In this document: positions 7,914 to 15,916 of the stretch, one piece after another
Layout of the letters: each line of letters starts with the position of its first letter
How positions within the stretch are numbered: position 1 is the first letter of the stretch
Source of the DNA: DASXMR01 sp036495525
GTDB taxonomy: Bacteria > Actinomycetota > Actinomycetes > Streptosporangiales > Streptosporangiaceae
DNA: 64,000 nucleotides
Assembly: GCA_036495525.1 (NCBI GenBank)
Contig: DASXMR010000098.1
Coordinates: 21,113 to 85,112, forward strand
Direction of reading: 5' to 3'
Translations under genes and position numbers: made by a program
Notes under the pieces: model-generated
The model's database searches: none
What the model was told of the DNA's origin: nothing
Seen by the model: only the letters and a program-made list of their open reading frames with translations

Positions 7914-8846
7914 ATGCTGCACGATGGCGGACTGGCGATGCGACAGATCGACATGACCGTGCGGGCTGATGACCGGCAGGCGATCGCCGGGACGCTGACC
8001 ACGCCGGTCTCCCAGGGACCGCACCCGGCGGTCGCGCTGCTGTGTCCTGCGCGATCGGACCAGGAGGGCGACGAGGCCGGGGCGCCACTTGGCCTGGGCC
8101 AGGCTCTCGCCGCTGCGCTGGCTGACGCGGGCGTGGCGAGCTACCGGTTCGACCACCGGGGCACCGGCGAGACGCCGGGGGACAGCGCAGCGGACGGATT
8201 CCGCCAGGACCGCAAGGACGCGGCCGCCGTACTGCGCGGCCTGGCGGCGAGGCCAGAGGTCAGCGCCGTCGGCGTGATCGGCTACAGCGACGCGGGATTG
8301 CACGCGGCCTGGCTAGCCGCGCACGGCGACGCCGCGGCCGCCGTGCTGCTTGCGAGCCCCGTCAGGGCGGCCGCCGGCGATGACCAGCCGGCGCGCCGTC
8401 CCGACCCGGCCGGCCCGCAGCTGACCGCGCGGCTGGCCAGGCGGCTGCCTGGCAGTGCGCGGCAGCAGGCAGCGCGCGCCATGGGCCGGCTGCGCGCCGG
8501 CGTCACGGCCGGCCACAGCGCTGCCCGCGGCGCCGACCCGGAGTACCTCGGCTACGACCCGCGGCCGGATCTCACCGAGATCAGGGTCCCGGTGCTGGCG
8601 ATCACCGGCGCCAACGACCCGCAGGCCGGTGAGGCCGACCTGGAGGCCATAGCCAGCCTGGTGCCGGGACCGGTCGACACCCGCCGGGTGCCTGATATCA
8701 CCCACCTGCTGCGCCGCGACGCCCGTCCGCCGTCCCCGCGCGCCAACCGGCAGCAGTACCGCCGGCCGGTCGACTCGCGGCTGCTGGCCGAGATCGCCGC
8801 CTGGGTGGCCGCGCACCTGCCACGGCAGCCAGCCCGGCAGCACTGA
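7914..8846 (+). CDS. Alpha/beta hydrolase
   Basis: 310 residues from the ATG at 7914, which follows GGGGGA. The fold signs are a cap-less N-terminus, the oxyanion/loop motif YRFDHRGTGETPG, a nucleophile elbow VIGYSDAGLHA (Ser in a GxSxA context), an acid strand LAITGANDPQ and a late His in DITHLLRR. This resembles serine aminopeptidase-type or esterase-like alpha/beta hydrolases. The substrate is unknown. It is separated by more than 200 nt from the PAS gene and by 55 nt from the next gene. Confidence 0.8.
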   Translation: MLHDGGLAMRQIDMTVRADDRQAIAGTLTTPVSQGPHPAVALLCPARSDQEGDEAGAPLGLGQALAAALADAGVASYRFDHRGTGETPGDSAADGFRQDRKDAAAVLRGLAARPEVSAVGVIGYSDAGLHAAWLAAHGDAAAAVLLASPVRAAAGDDQPARRPDPAGPQLTARLARRLPGSARQQAARAMGRLRAGVTAGHSAARGADPEYLGYDPRPDLTEIRVPVLAITGANDPQAGEADLEAIASLVPGPVDTRRVPDITHLLRRDARPPSPRANRQQYRRPVDSRLLAEIAAWVAAHLPRQPARQH

Positions 8847-8904
8847 GCGCCCGGCTCTGCGAGCGCTGGGTACGGCCGCGCCCCCGGCCGTACACTGACC
8901 GGTG

Positions 8905-9573
8905 ATGAGCGAGATGGAGGCGGCGGCCGCTGGCGATGCCCCCGAGCCGTACGGGCGCGTGCTGCGTGCCTCGCACGAGGACCGGGACCGGGTGGTCGAG
9001 CAGCTGCGCCTGGCGGCGGGCGACGGCCGGCTCACCGCCGAGGAACTGGATGACCGGCTGGAGAAGGCACTGCTGGCGCGCACGGTGAGCGAGCTGGCCA
9101 GGCTGGTCACCGACCTGCCGGTAGCGGCCGGCCAGGCAGCGGTCGCCGGGCAGCGCAAGCCAAGGGACCTCGCCAGGATCGACTGCGGCAGCGGCAGCGT
9201 CCGGCGGAACGGGCGGTGGCTGGTGCCCCGCCAGATGGACATCAAGGTGACCAGCGGCAGCGTCACGCTCGACTTCACCGACGCGGTCATCGGCGAGACC
9301 ACGATGCGGATCGACGCCGACGTCCGCAGCGGCAGCCTCAAGCTGCTCACCAGGCCCGGCATCGCGGTGGACACCGACGAGGTGGCCTTGCGCAGCGGCA
9401 GCACCAAGGTCGTTGCGCCCTGGGGGCCCGACGTGCCGGTGCAGCTCCACGTCGAGGTGGCCGGCCGGGTCGGCAGCGGCAGCATTACGGCCCGGCCGAG
9501 ACGGCGCAGCCTCTGGCAGTGGCTGCTGCGCCGGCCAAGGCCATGGGAGCTGGCGATACAGCGCCGCGGCTAG
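8905..9573 (+). CDS. DUF1707 protein with DUF4097-like C-terminus
   Basis: The N-terminal segment (about 18-70: LRASHEDRDRVVEQLRLAA, DGRLTAEELDDRLEKALLARTVSELARLVTDLP) is a clear DUF1707 (SHOCT-like) domain. The rest is a repetitive beta structure with recurring SGSV/SGSL/SGST units, like DUF4097 proteins. There is no membrane segment. A TACACT -10-like box at 8891-8896 lies six nt before a GTG at 8902, directly followed by the ATG at 8905, so a leaderless transcript is likely and either codon could start translation. Function unknown. Confidence 0.8.
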   Translation: MSEMEAAAAGDAPEPYGRVLRASHEDRDRVVEQLRLAAGDGRLTAEELDDRLEKALLARTVSELARLVTDLPVAAGQAAVAGQRKPRDLARIDCGSGSVRRNGRWLVPRQMDIKVTSGSVTLDFTDAVIGETTMRIDADVRSGSLKLLTRPGIAVDTDEVALRSGSTKVVAPWGPDVPVQLHVEVAGRVGSGSITARPRRRSLWQWLLRRPRPWELAIQRRG

Positions 9574-9656
9574 GCCGGCCTTGATGGTCCAAGCCGGGCT
9601 GGGGCCAGGCCGGCCAGCAGGGTGAGCCTGTCCGCACCGCCGGGGAGATGGCCTGC

Positions 9657-10640
9657 TCAGGTCTCGCGGATCACCTGCACTGGGTCCTTGTCGGAGCGCA
9701 GGCCCTTGTAGACCGGATGGCGCATCATCCCGGCGCTGGTCCAGCCGCCGAACGTCACGTCCACCACCAGCTGCGGCTCAGTCCAGACCGCGTCCCTGGC
9801 GTGCTCAGGCGGCACCTGGCCGGCGAACGGCTGGCTGTCACGGCGCAGCGCGGCGAGCCGGCCGCCGAGCAGCGCGAGGTCGCGATCAGTCAGGCCGCTG
9901 CCTACGTGCCCGGCGTAGCTGAGCCCGTCCGGCCCGCTGACGCCGACCAGCAGCGAGCCGATCTGGCCGGCCCGGCCCGCCTTGCCCGGCCGCCAGCCGC
10001 CGACGACGACCTCCTGCCGGATCACGTTCTTGATCTTGCGCCAGGATGGCGAGCGCTTCTGCACGTAGCGGGAGTCCAGCCGCTTGGCGACTACACCTTC
10101 CAGGCCCTGCAGCACCGACACCCGCAGGATGTCGGCACCCGGCTCGCCGGTGAAGGCGGGCGGTACCTGCCAGCGCTGCCCGCTGCGCGCCAGCTGGTCA
10201 AGCGCTGCGCGCCTGGCCCGGTACTGCTCGCCGAGCAGCAGCCGCCCGGTCAGCCAGAGCAGGTCGAAGGCGAGGTAGGTGACCGGCACCTCGGCCGCCA
10301 GCCGCCTGGCCTGGCCGGCATCGGTGACGTGCATCCGCGCCTGCAGCGACTCGAAGCTCGGCGCGCCGTCCTGGCCGAACGCTACGACCTCCCCGTCGAG
10401 GACCGCCCCGGCCGGCGGCAGGTCGGCCGCCAGGCCGTGCAGTTCGGGGTACGCCTGGGTGACCTCCCGGCCGGACCTGGACAGCAGCCGCAGCTGGCCG
10501 TCCTGCGCGTAGGCCAGCACCCGCACGCCGTCCCACTTCATCTCCAGCGCCCAGCCGCCGTCGTCGGGCGGCAGCTCGCCGGGGGTCGCCAGCATGGGGG
10601 TGATCGGGCCCGGCAGCTCCGGCCGGCCTGCGCTGGTCAC
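9657..10640 (-). CDS. ATP-dependent DNA ligase (LigC/LigD-ligase-like)
   Basis: A nucleotidyltransferase of 327 residues that joins DNA nicks through a lysyl-AMP intermediate. Motif I is EMKWDGVR with the adenylated Lys at about residue 35. Later motifs are visible: LDGEVVAF, YLAFDLLWL, GLEGVVAKRLDSRY and SWRKIK, followed by an OB-fold (QEVVVGGWRPGKAG to VDVTFGGWTSAGMMRHP). It lacks the polymerase and phosphoesterase domains of full LigD, and no ku gene is nearby. It probably serves a backup repair pathway such as end joining or short-gap repair. It starts with GTG. Confidence 0.9.
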   Translation of the reverse strand: MTSAGRPELPGPITPMLATPGELPPDDGGWALEMKWDGVRVLAYAQDGQLRLLSRSGREVTQAYPELHGLAADLPPAGAVLDGEVVAFGQDGAPSFESLQARMHVTDAGQARRLAAEVPVTYLAFDLLWLTGRLLLGEQYRARRAALDQLARSGQRWQVPPAFTGEPGADILRVSVLQGLEGVVAKRLDSRYVQKRSPSWRKIKNVIRQEVVVGGWRPGKAGRAGQIGSLLVGVSGPDGLSYAGHVGSGLTDRDLALLGGRLAALRRDSQPFAGQVPPEHARDAVWTEPQLVVDVTFGGWTSAGMMRHPVYKGLRSDKDPVQVIRET

Positions 10641-10704
10641 CTGCTCACTCGGGGCGGGGGCTGGCTGCTGCTGCCGGGTCTGCTCACCGTCCCTGTTTAC
10701 CCGG

Positions 10705-10737
10705 CGCCGGGCCCGCGCACGCTACGCGGGCCCGGCG
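10705..10737 (-). terminator. Terminator hairpin after permease gene
   Basis: Perfect 13-bp stem (CGCCGGGCCCGCG / CGCGGGCCCGGCG) with a 7-nt loop, 8 nt beyond the stop of the minus-strand permease gene and before the ligase gene. No U-tract is present. Confidence 0.6.
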
Positions 10738-10744
10738 AGGGCGA

Positions 10745-11536
10745 TCAGGTGCGTTGCAGCGGCTTGCCGAGGTTCATCGGCTGGCCGCCCGTGCCCACCG
10801 AGATCGAGTGGAAGAACAGGTACACCCCGACAGCAGCCGCCGCCATCAGGGCTGCCCCGCCGGCGATCCCCAGGTTCGGTGACGATTCGTAGACGCCGAG
10901 CAGTATCAGCAGCACGGCCAGCGCGACGAACCCGAAGACAGCGGAGTACGCCACGGGCAGCCTGAGCGTCGCGATGGTCAGCATCACGAAAACGACCAGC
11001 CAGGTGATGAGGAACAGCTTTTGGGTCGGCACGATCGAGAGCAGGGTGAGGCCCAGCGAGCGGTGTATCACGCCGAAGATAAAGGCCGAGTAACTGATCC
11101 AGAACGCGGCGAAGATGCCGAAGACGGCGGCGACCGCCGACTGGCCGACGGCGGCGGCCCAGATGGTGGTGATGATCAGCCCGATGCCGCCGCCGGCGAT
11201 GATGATCGGCAGCGGCGCACCGACGGCGCTCGCCGGCACCCAGCCGATCAGCGCGATGGCCAGCGCCACGGCGGACATGACGAACGAGGGAAGGCCGAGC
11301 GCGGCCGGGTCGGCCGCTGGCGCGGCCGCCGCGGCGGCGGCGCGCTCAGCCTCGGCCTGGCGCCAGCGCGCCGCGTCGTCCTGCGGCACGGTCTCGGTGC
11401 TGCTGGCGGTCCTGGCCCTGGGCGCTGATGCCTGGGCCGGGCTCCCCGGGTCAGTCTGCACGGTACCGGCCGGGCGGCCGGACTCATCGGGGCCGGGCTC
11501 TGCGACCCGGCCTCGGCTGCTCCTTCGGAAGACCAT
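10745..11536 (-). CDS. GPR1/FUN34/YaaH-family (SatP-like) permease
   Basis: 263 residues with a disordered Ala/Pro-rich N-terminus of about 85 residues, then a six-segment membrane domain. The family start motif appears as DPAALGLPSFVMSAVALAI (normally NPAPLGL), followed by GGGIGLIITTIWAAAVGQSAVAAVFGIFAAFW. Family members take up acetate or succinate. The start at 11536 follows AAAGGAG at a good distance. It is the next gene downstream of the diiron-locus regulator on the same strand, and a degenerate copy of that locus' palindrome lies about 90 bp upstream, so co-regulation with the oxidation locus is possible. Confidence 0.82.
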   Translation of the reverse strand: MVFRRSSRGRVAEPGPDESGRPAGTVQTDPGSPAQASAPRARTASSTETVPQDDAARWRQAEAERAAAAAAAPAADPAALGLPSFVMSAVALAIALIGWVPASAVGAPLPIIIAGGGIGLIITTIWAAAVGQSAVAAVFGIFAAFWISYSAFIFGVIHRSLGLTLLSIVPTQKLFLITWLVVFVMLTIATLRLPVAYSAVFGFVALAVLLILLGVYESSPNLGIAGGAALMAAAAVGVYLFFHSISVGTGGQPMNLGKPLQRT

Positions 11537-11624
11537 CGGCTGCTCCTTTGGGCAGGCGGCCCGGGACATCCCAGGTCAGCACGGTCTGTAATCTCCTGTT
11601 TACCCCTTGATGCTGAAGCGGCAA

Positions 11625-11637
11625 TCTCAATTTGAAC
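11625..11637. promoter_or_regulatory. Degenerate third copy of the GTCTCA palindrome
   Basis: TCTCA-ATT-TGAAC resembles half of the GTCTCA-N3-TGAGAC element found twice in the diiron monooxygenase locus, but the right arm is poorly conserved. It lies upstream of the permease gene and just beyond the 3' end of the regulator gene. Weak. Confidence 0.3.
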
Positions 11638-11647
11638 CACCCGGCCG

Positions 11648-13477
11648 TCAGGGGCGCTGGCCCCCGCCTGCCCGGTGCGCGGTGACGACGATCCCGTACT
11701 CGTGGATCTTGCGGTAGATCGTCGCTCGCGACATGCCGAGGGACCTGGCTGCCTTGACCTTGTTGCCGTCGAAGCTCTGCAGGCTCGCCACGATGGCGTC
11801 ACGCTCCATCGACTCGAGCGGGCTGAGCAGGCGGCGGCTCACGGTGCGGCATTCTGGCGGCAGGTCGGCCGGCCCGATCAGGCCAGTACGCCGGTGCTGG
11901 GCGACCCGCCTGATGACCTGCCAGAGCTGCTGGGTGTTGCCCGGCCAGCTGTACCTGACCAGCATCTGCATAGCCTCCGGCGAGCACCCGAGGCGGCCGT
12001 CGGTGCTAAGCCTGGCCAGGAAGAGCCGGACGAGCTCGTGCACGTCCTCTGCGTGGTGGCGCAGCGGCGGGCACTGCACCGTGTACGGGAAAAGGGACAG
12101 CAGGCCGGCCAGGTCACTGCTCATCCGCTGACCGGTCAGGGTAACCGCCACCCACGGACGCTGCTGCGGCCCGGCCGCTGCGGCCTGCCTGAGCGCCCCG
12201 GTCAGCTGGCGCAGCCGTCGCGGGCTGAGGCGGTCGGGATCGCGGATGACCAGGCCGCCGCCCTGCTCGCTGAGTTCCTGCCGCGCCCTGGCCAGCCAGC
12301 CCGGCTCGTCGGCGTCCGCGGTGTCCAGCACGTGGAAGGAGGCGGCCGGGCTGCGCCGCTGACAGGTGGCGCGCAGCAGGGCCAGCCTGCCCGACCCCGG
12401 CTCGCCCGCCAGCGCGAGCCACTCGCCCGATTCATGGACTTTGTCGACCTCGTGGCAGGCGCGCAGCCAGAGCGGACCTGAGCCGACCAGGCCGGGCAGG
12501 AACACCCGCGGTGCGGGAACGGCCATCGCGGGCCTGCCCGGCGCTGTGTCAGTCAGCCTGACGGTCACGACGCCGCCACGCGCCCCGCCTGCGCCCTGCA
12601 CTGGCTTGCAGTGCATCCGCACGCTGGTGCCGGACGGCAGCTCGAGCGGCACCGCGCCCAGCTGGCCGCGGCCAAGGGCCTGCGCTGCCTCCTCGAGCAG
12701 CGCCGACTGGTCAGGCCGGTCGAGCGCCTGCCTGGCGTGCTCGTTCATCATCACCACGTCGTCGTCCAGCGCGAGCACGATGCCCGTTCCCCGCCGGCAG
12801 GTACGCAGGTACTCCTGCAGCAGCTCGACCTCGTCGGCGCTGCTCTCGGCCAGCATGGACTGCCGGATCTGGTCCGCGGTGATCTTGGCCAGGGTGATCA
12901 GCAGCTGCCCGGCGTCCTTGCGCCAGCAAGTCAGGTCCACGGCACCGACGGTCTTTCCGGTCAGCGGGTCGTGGATGGGCGCCCCGGCACAGGCCAGGTC
13001 CTCCAGGTGCTCGGCGTAGTGCTCGTGCCCGAACACGTGCATCGGCCGGCCGCTTTCCAGCGCAGTGCCGATCCCGTTGGTGCCCACCGACGCCTCGGCG
13101 TAGCTGAAGCCCGGCGCCAGCTGGACGCTCTCCAGGTGCCGGTCAAGTGCGTAGTCGGCGCGCAGCCTGGTCAGCACCAGGCCTGCCGGATCGGTGAGGA
13201 TCACGCTGATCGGCTGGCCCTCCAGCTGCTCACGCAGGTGCCGCAGTACCGGCAGCGCGCTGCGAGTCAGCGGCGTCTCCAGGTCGGGCGAGCGGATGTA
13301 GTCGAGGTCGATACGGTCGGCCGGCACGTTACGGCGCTGCGAGCGCCGCCACGACGCCAGGATCGAGTCGCGCACCTGGTCGGGCTCGACCGACTCGGAA
13401 GTCAGGAACCTCTCCCGGTTCGCGGCCAGCCGCTCGCCCCCGGTCAGGCCGGGCGGGTGCGCCGGCACAGCTGCCAT
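11648..13477 (-). CDS. mimR: GAF-Fis (AcoR/MimR-like) activator of the monooxygenase locus
   Basis: 609 residues. An N-terminal helical segment with SILASWRRSQRRNV is followed by a GAF sensor (about 75-210, including SVGTNGIGTAL and GAPIHDPLTGKTVGAVDLT). A degenerate AAA+ module has a Walker A-like GEPGSGR at about 358 and a Walker B-like GGGLVIRDPD at about 407, with no GAFTGA loop. The C-terminal Fis-type HTH contains VKAARSLGMSRATIYRK. Mycobacterial MimR, an activator of the mimABCD diiron monooxygenase genes, has this type of architecture. The gene is divergent from the locus, and the region between carries a palindrome that may be its site. The loss of GAFTGA suggests it does not work through sigma-54. 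The ATG at 13477 follows AGGGAGG. Confidence 0.85.
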   Translation of the reverse strand: MAAVPAHPPGLTGGERLAANRERFLTSESVEPDQVRDSILASWRRSQRRNVPADRIDLDYIRSPDLETPLTRSALPVLRHLREQLEGQPISVILTDPAGLVLTRLRADYALDRHLESVQLAPGFSYAEASVGTNGIGTALESGRPMHVFGHEHYAEHLEDLACAGAPIHDPLTGKTVGAVDLTCWRKDAGQLLITLAKITADQIRQSMLAESSADEVELLQEYLRTCRRGTGIVLALDDDVVMMNEHARQALDRPDQSALLEEAAQALGRGQLGAVPLELPSGTSVRMHCKPVQGAGGARGGVVTVRLTDTAPGRPAMAVPAPRVFLPGLVGSGPLWLRACHEVDKVHESGEWLALAGEPGSGRLALLRATCQRRSPAASFHVLDTADADEPGWLARARQELSEQGGGLVIRDPDRLSPRRLRQLTGALRQAAAAGPQQRPWVAVTLTGQRMSSDLAGLLSLFPYTVQCPPLRHHAEDVHELVRLFLARLSTDGRLGCSPEAMQMLVRYSWPGNTQQLWQVIRRVAQHRRTGLIGPADLPPECRTVSRRLLSPLESMERDAIVASLQSFDGNKVKAARSLGMSRATIYRKIHEYGIVVTAHRAGGGQRP

Positions 13478-13587
13478 GGCACAGACCTCCCTGTCGGGAC
13501 GGCCTCGGCGGGCAACCAGCCTGCCCGCGGGGCCGCGTCGAGGCTGGGGTCGAATGGTCAGGATAGAGCCGGCCCGGCTGACCCCCT

Positions 13588-13602
13588 GTCTCAGATTGAG
13601 AC
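13588..13602. promoter_or_regulatory. Palindrome GTCTCA-N3-TGAGAC, site 1
   Basis: A perfect 6-3-6 inverted repeat in the divergent region between the regulator and the small ORF. A near-identical element lies upstream of the hydroxylase gene at 14010-14024, so this is the best candidate operator of the GAF-Fis regulator. Confidence 0.6.
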
Positions 13603-13624
13603 CGAGCCGCTACCCCGTGCGAAC

Positions 13625-13653
13625 TGTCATGCCCGGCCGCGGCGGGCATGACA
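13625..13653. promoter_or_regulatory. Inverted repeat TGTCATGCCC / GGGCATGACA
   Basis: A perfect 10-bp inverted repeat with a 9-nt centre, 60 nt before the small ORF. It could be a second protein-binding site or a hairpin in the 5' leader. Its sequence is unrelated to the GTCTCA palindrome. Confidence 0.45.
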
Positions 13654-13714
13654 CGCCGCATCGCTGTCTTCCCGCGTCCCCGCCCGCCCCTTGAGTCGCT
13701 ACCGGAGAACTCCG

Positions 13715-13954
13715 ATGGAGCAGCCGCAGCAGGACACCTACAATCCCTGGAGCGTGGTGAACCTGGTGTTCCACCACCTGGCCGAGCAGGGACTGCACCC
13801 GGTGCTCGGCAGCGCAGGAGACCCGGCGCCAGCGGCGGCGCAGCTGCTGCAAGCGCTCGGCATCCGGCCCCTGGCCGAGGCAAGCGAGCACCAGGCACGC
13901 CAGCTACGGCAGGAACTCGACGACATCCGGGCCGCCTTCTTCGACGACGAGTGA
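13715..13954 (+). CDS. Small protein of unknown function at head of monooxygenase locus
   Basis: 79 residues starting MEQPQQDTYNPWSVVNLVFHH. The ATG at 13715 is preceded by CGGAGA. The first half is a possible helix rich in aromatic and His residues (NPWSVVNLVFHHLAEQGLHPVLG). The second half is amphipathic and charged (EASEHQARQLRQELDDIRAAFFDDE). There is no membrane segment, signal peptide or Cys motif. It lies between the regulator and the hydroxylase gene, in the direction of the locus, with one palindrome on either side, so it is likely expressed with the system. I do not recognise the family with confidence. Confidence 0.75.
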   Translation: MEQPQQDTYNPWSVVNLVFHHLAEQGLHPVLGSAGDPAPAAAQLLQALGIRPLAEASEHQARQLRQELDDIRAAFFDDE

Positions 13955-14009
13955 CCGGCGCCCGGCCGCCGATGTGACCCCTGACCTGCGGCGGCGTGCA
14001 CGGGCCGGT

Positions 14010-14024
14010 GTCTCAAGTTGAGAA
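14010..14024. promoter_or_regulatory. Palindrome GTCTCA-N3-TGAGAA, site 2, with -10-like box
   Basis: GTCTCA-AGT-TGAGAA matches site 1 at 11 of the 12 arm positions. It can also be read as the perfect 6-1-6 repeat TCTCAA-G-TTGAGA. TATTTT at 14047-14052 is a -10 candidate. That would centre the site near -40, a position suited to an activator at the hydroxylase promoter. No GG-N10-GC sigma-54 pattern was found. Confidence 0.6.
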
Positions 14025-14170
14025 CCCCGCAGCCCCTGGCGAGTCGTATTTTCCAGAACATGAGGACTTTCGGGCCCTCAGCAGGGCCGCGCGCCCGGTC
14101 AGGAGCCGGGTCGTGAAGCGCGCCGGCCCGGCGGCGCGACCCGAACGCGAGCGACTGATGAGGGGGCAGT

Positions 14171-15823
14171 ATGAGTCGCCAAAGCGTAGCTAGAGCCCAT
14201 CAGAAGATCCAGGAGCTGTCCTGGGATCCGCTGTACCACCAGCCGGTATCGCAGTACGGCACCGACTACACCTTCCGCAAGGCGCAGAAGAAGGACCCGC
14301 TCAAGCAGGTGCTGCGCTCGTACTTCCCGATGCAGGAGGAAAAGGACCACCGGGTATACGGCGCCGAGGACGGGGCCATCAGGGGCAACATGTTCCGCGG
14401 GGTGCAGGAACGATGGATGGAGTGGCAGAAGCTGTTCCTGTCGATCATCCCGCTGCCCGAGATCTCGGCGGCGCGCGCCATGCCGCTGCTGTTCCGCACG
14501 GTACCCAACCCGGAGCTGCACAACGGCCAGGCCATCCAGATGATCGACGAGGTCAGGCACTCGACGATCCAGCAGAACCTCAAGCGCCTGTACATGCAGA
14601 ACTACATCGACCCGGCAGGCTTCAACAGCAGCCTGCGCGACTTCCAGAACGACTACTGCGGCACGATCGGCCGGCAGTTCGCCGAGGGGTTCATCACCGG
14701 CGACGCGATCACGGCCGCGAGCATCTACCTGACCATCGTCGCCGAGACCGCGTTCACCAACACGCTGTTCGTGGCCATGCCGGCCGAGGCAGCGGCCAAC
14801 GGCGACTACCTGCTGCCGACGGTGTTCCACTCGGTGCAGTCGGATGAGTCACGGCACATCAGCAACGGGTACGCCACGCTGCTGATGGCGCTGTCTGATG
14901 AGAACAATCACCAGCTGCTCGAGCGGGACCTGCGCTACGCCTGGTGGAACAACCACCGCGTTGTCGACGCCGCCATCGGCACTTTCATCGAGTACGGCAC
15001 CAAGGACCGGCGCAAGGACCGCGAGTCCTACGCCGAGATGTGGCGGCGGTGGATCTACGACGACTACTACCGCAGTTACCTGGTGCCGCTGGAGAAGTAC
15101 GGGCTGGTGATCCCCCACGACCTCATCGAGGAGTCGTGGAACCAGATCTGGAACAAGGGCTACGTGCACGAGGTAGCGCAGTTCTTCGCCACCGGCTGGC
15201 TAGCCAACTACTGGCGGATCGACCCGATGACCGACAAGGACTTCGAGTGGTTCGAGGACAAGTACCCGGGCTGGTATGACCGGTACGGCAAGTGGTGGGA
15301 GAACTACAACCGGCTGTCGATGCCGAACGGGCACAACCCGATCGTGTTCGAGGACGTCGACTACTGGTACCCGCAGCGGTGCTGGACCTGCATGGTCCCG
15401 TGCCTGGTCCGCGAGGACATGGTGTACGCGGAGATCGACGGGGTGGTGCGCACCTACTGCCACGAGGCGTGCAAGTGGACCGACGTGACCGGGTTCCGGC
15501 CTAGCTACCAGGGCAGGGAAACCCCGAACATGGGCCGGCTCATCGGCCACCGCGAATGGGAGACCCTGTACCACGGCTGGAACTGGGCCGACGTGGTGAA
15601 GGACATGGGCTACGTGCGCGACGACGGCAACACGATGGTGGCGCAGCCCCATCTGCAGCTAGGCGACCAGAAGAAGATGTGGACTCTCGACCACCTGCGC
15701 CGCTGCCCGCCGCTGCAGAGCCCGAACGTTCTTTTCAACGAGATGACTCCGGAGGAGAGGACGGCCTTCCACGCGAAGTACATCCGCGGCGGGCCGGCCG
15801 GCCGGTATCCGGCAGACGCCTGA
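14171..15823 (+). CDS. prmA: Diiron monooxygenase hydroxylase, large (alpha) subunit
   Basis: 550 residues; the catalytic subunit of a soluble diiron (propane/methane-type) monooxygenase, which activates O2 to hydroxylate short alkanes or small solvents. All six iron ligands are visible: E97, E127/H130 (DEVRH), E192 and E226/H229 (DESRH). Their spacing of 30, 65 and 34 residues equals that of methane monooxygenase MmoX. T196 sits four residues after E192, like the active-site Thr of the family. Q134 occupies the place of the MmoX cysteine, as in toluene and propane enzymes. A Cys cluster (C404, C407, C411, C430, C434) near the C-terminus may bind a structural metal. The ribosome site AGGGGG precedes the ATG. 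It is the first enzyme gene of the locus. Confidence 0.95.
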   Translation: MSRQSVARAHQKIQELSWDPLYHQPVSQYGTDYTFRKAQKKDPLKQVLRSYFPMQEEKDHRVYGAEDGAIRGNMFRGVQERWMEWQKLFLSIIPLPEISAARAMPLLFRTVPNPELHNGQAIQMIDEVRHSTIQQNLKRLYMQNYIDPAGFNSSLRDFQNDYCGTIGRQFAEGFITGDAITAASIYLTIVAETAFTNTLFVAMPAEAAANGDYLLPTVFHSVQSDESRHISNGYATLLMALSDENNHQLLERDLRYAWWNNHRVVDAAIGTFIEYGTKDRRKDRESYAEMWRRWIYDDYYRSYLVPLEKYGLVIPHDLIEESWNQIWNKGYVHEVAQFFATGWLANYWRIDPMTDKDFEWFEDKYPGWYDRYGKWWENYNRLSMPNGHNPIVFEDVDYWYPQRCWTCMVPCLVREDMVYAEIDGVVRTYCHEACKWTDVTGFRPSYQGRETPNMGRLIGHREWETLYHGWNWADVVKDMGYVRDDGNTMVAQPHLQLGDQKKMWTLDHLRRCPPLQSPNVLFNEMTPEERTAFHAKYIRGGPAGRYPADA

Positions 15824-15841
15824 GGGGGGTTAGCCGGTGGC

Positions 15842-15870
15842 AGGACGGAGGGTCAGGTGCCCTCCGTCCT
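15842..15870 (+). promoter_or_regulatory. Intercistronic hairpin between prmA and prmB
   Basis: An 11-bp perfect stem (AGGACGGAGGG / CCCTCCGTCCT) with a 7-nt loop, 19 nt after the prmA stop. No U-tract follows. It may protect the 3' end of the prmA message or reduce read-through, so that the hydroxylase large subunit is made in excess of the reductase. Confidence 0.55.
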
Positions 15871-15916
15871 CGCCTCCTCAGCACCTTCCGCCGTAATCCA
15901 GTCCGTGAGGATGCCC

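Noticed and set aside
14025..14060. Sigma-54 (-24/-12) promoter upstream of prmA
   Set aside because: I looked for GG-N10-GC near the -10-like TATTTT. CTGGCGAGTCGTATTTT has the GG but no matching GC, and the regulator lacks GAFTGA.
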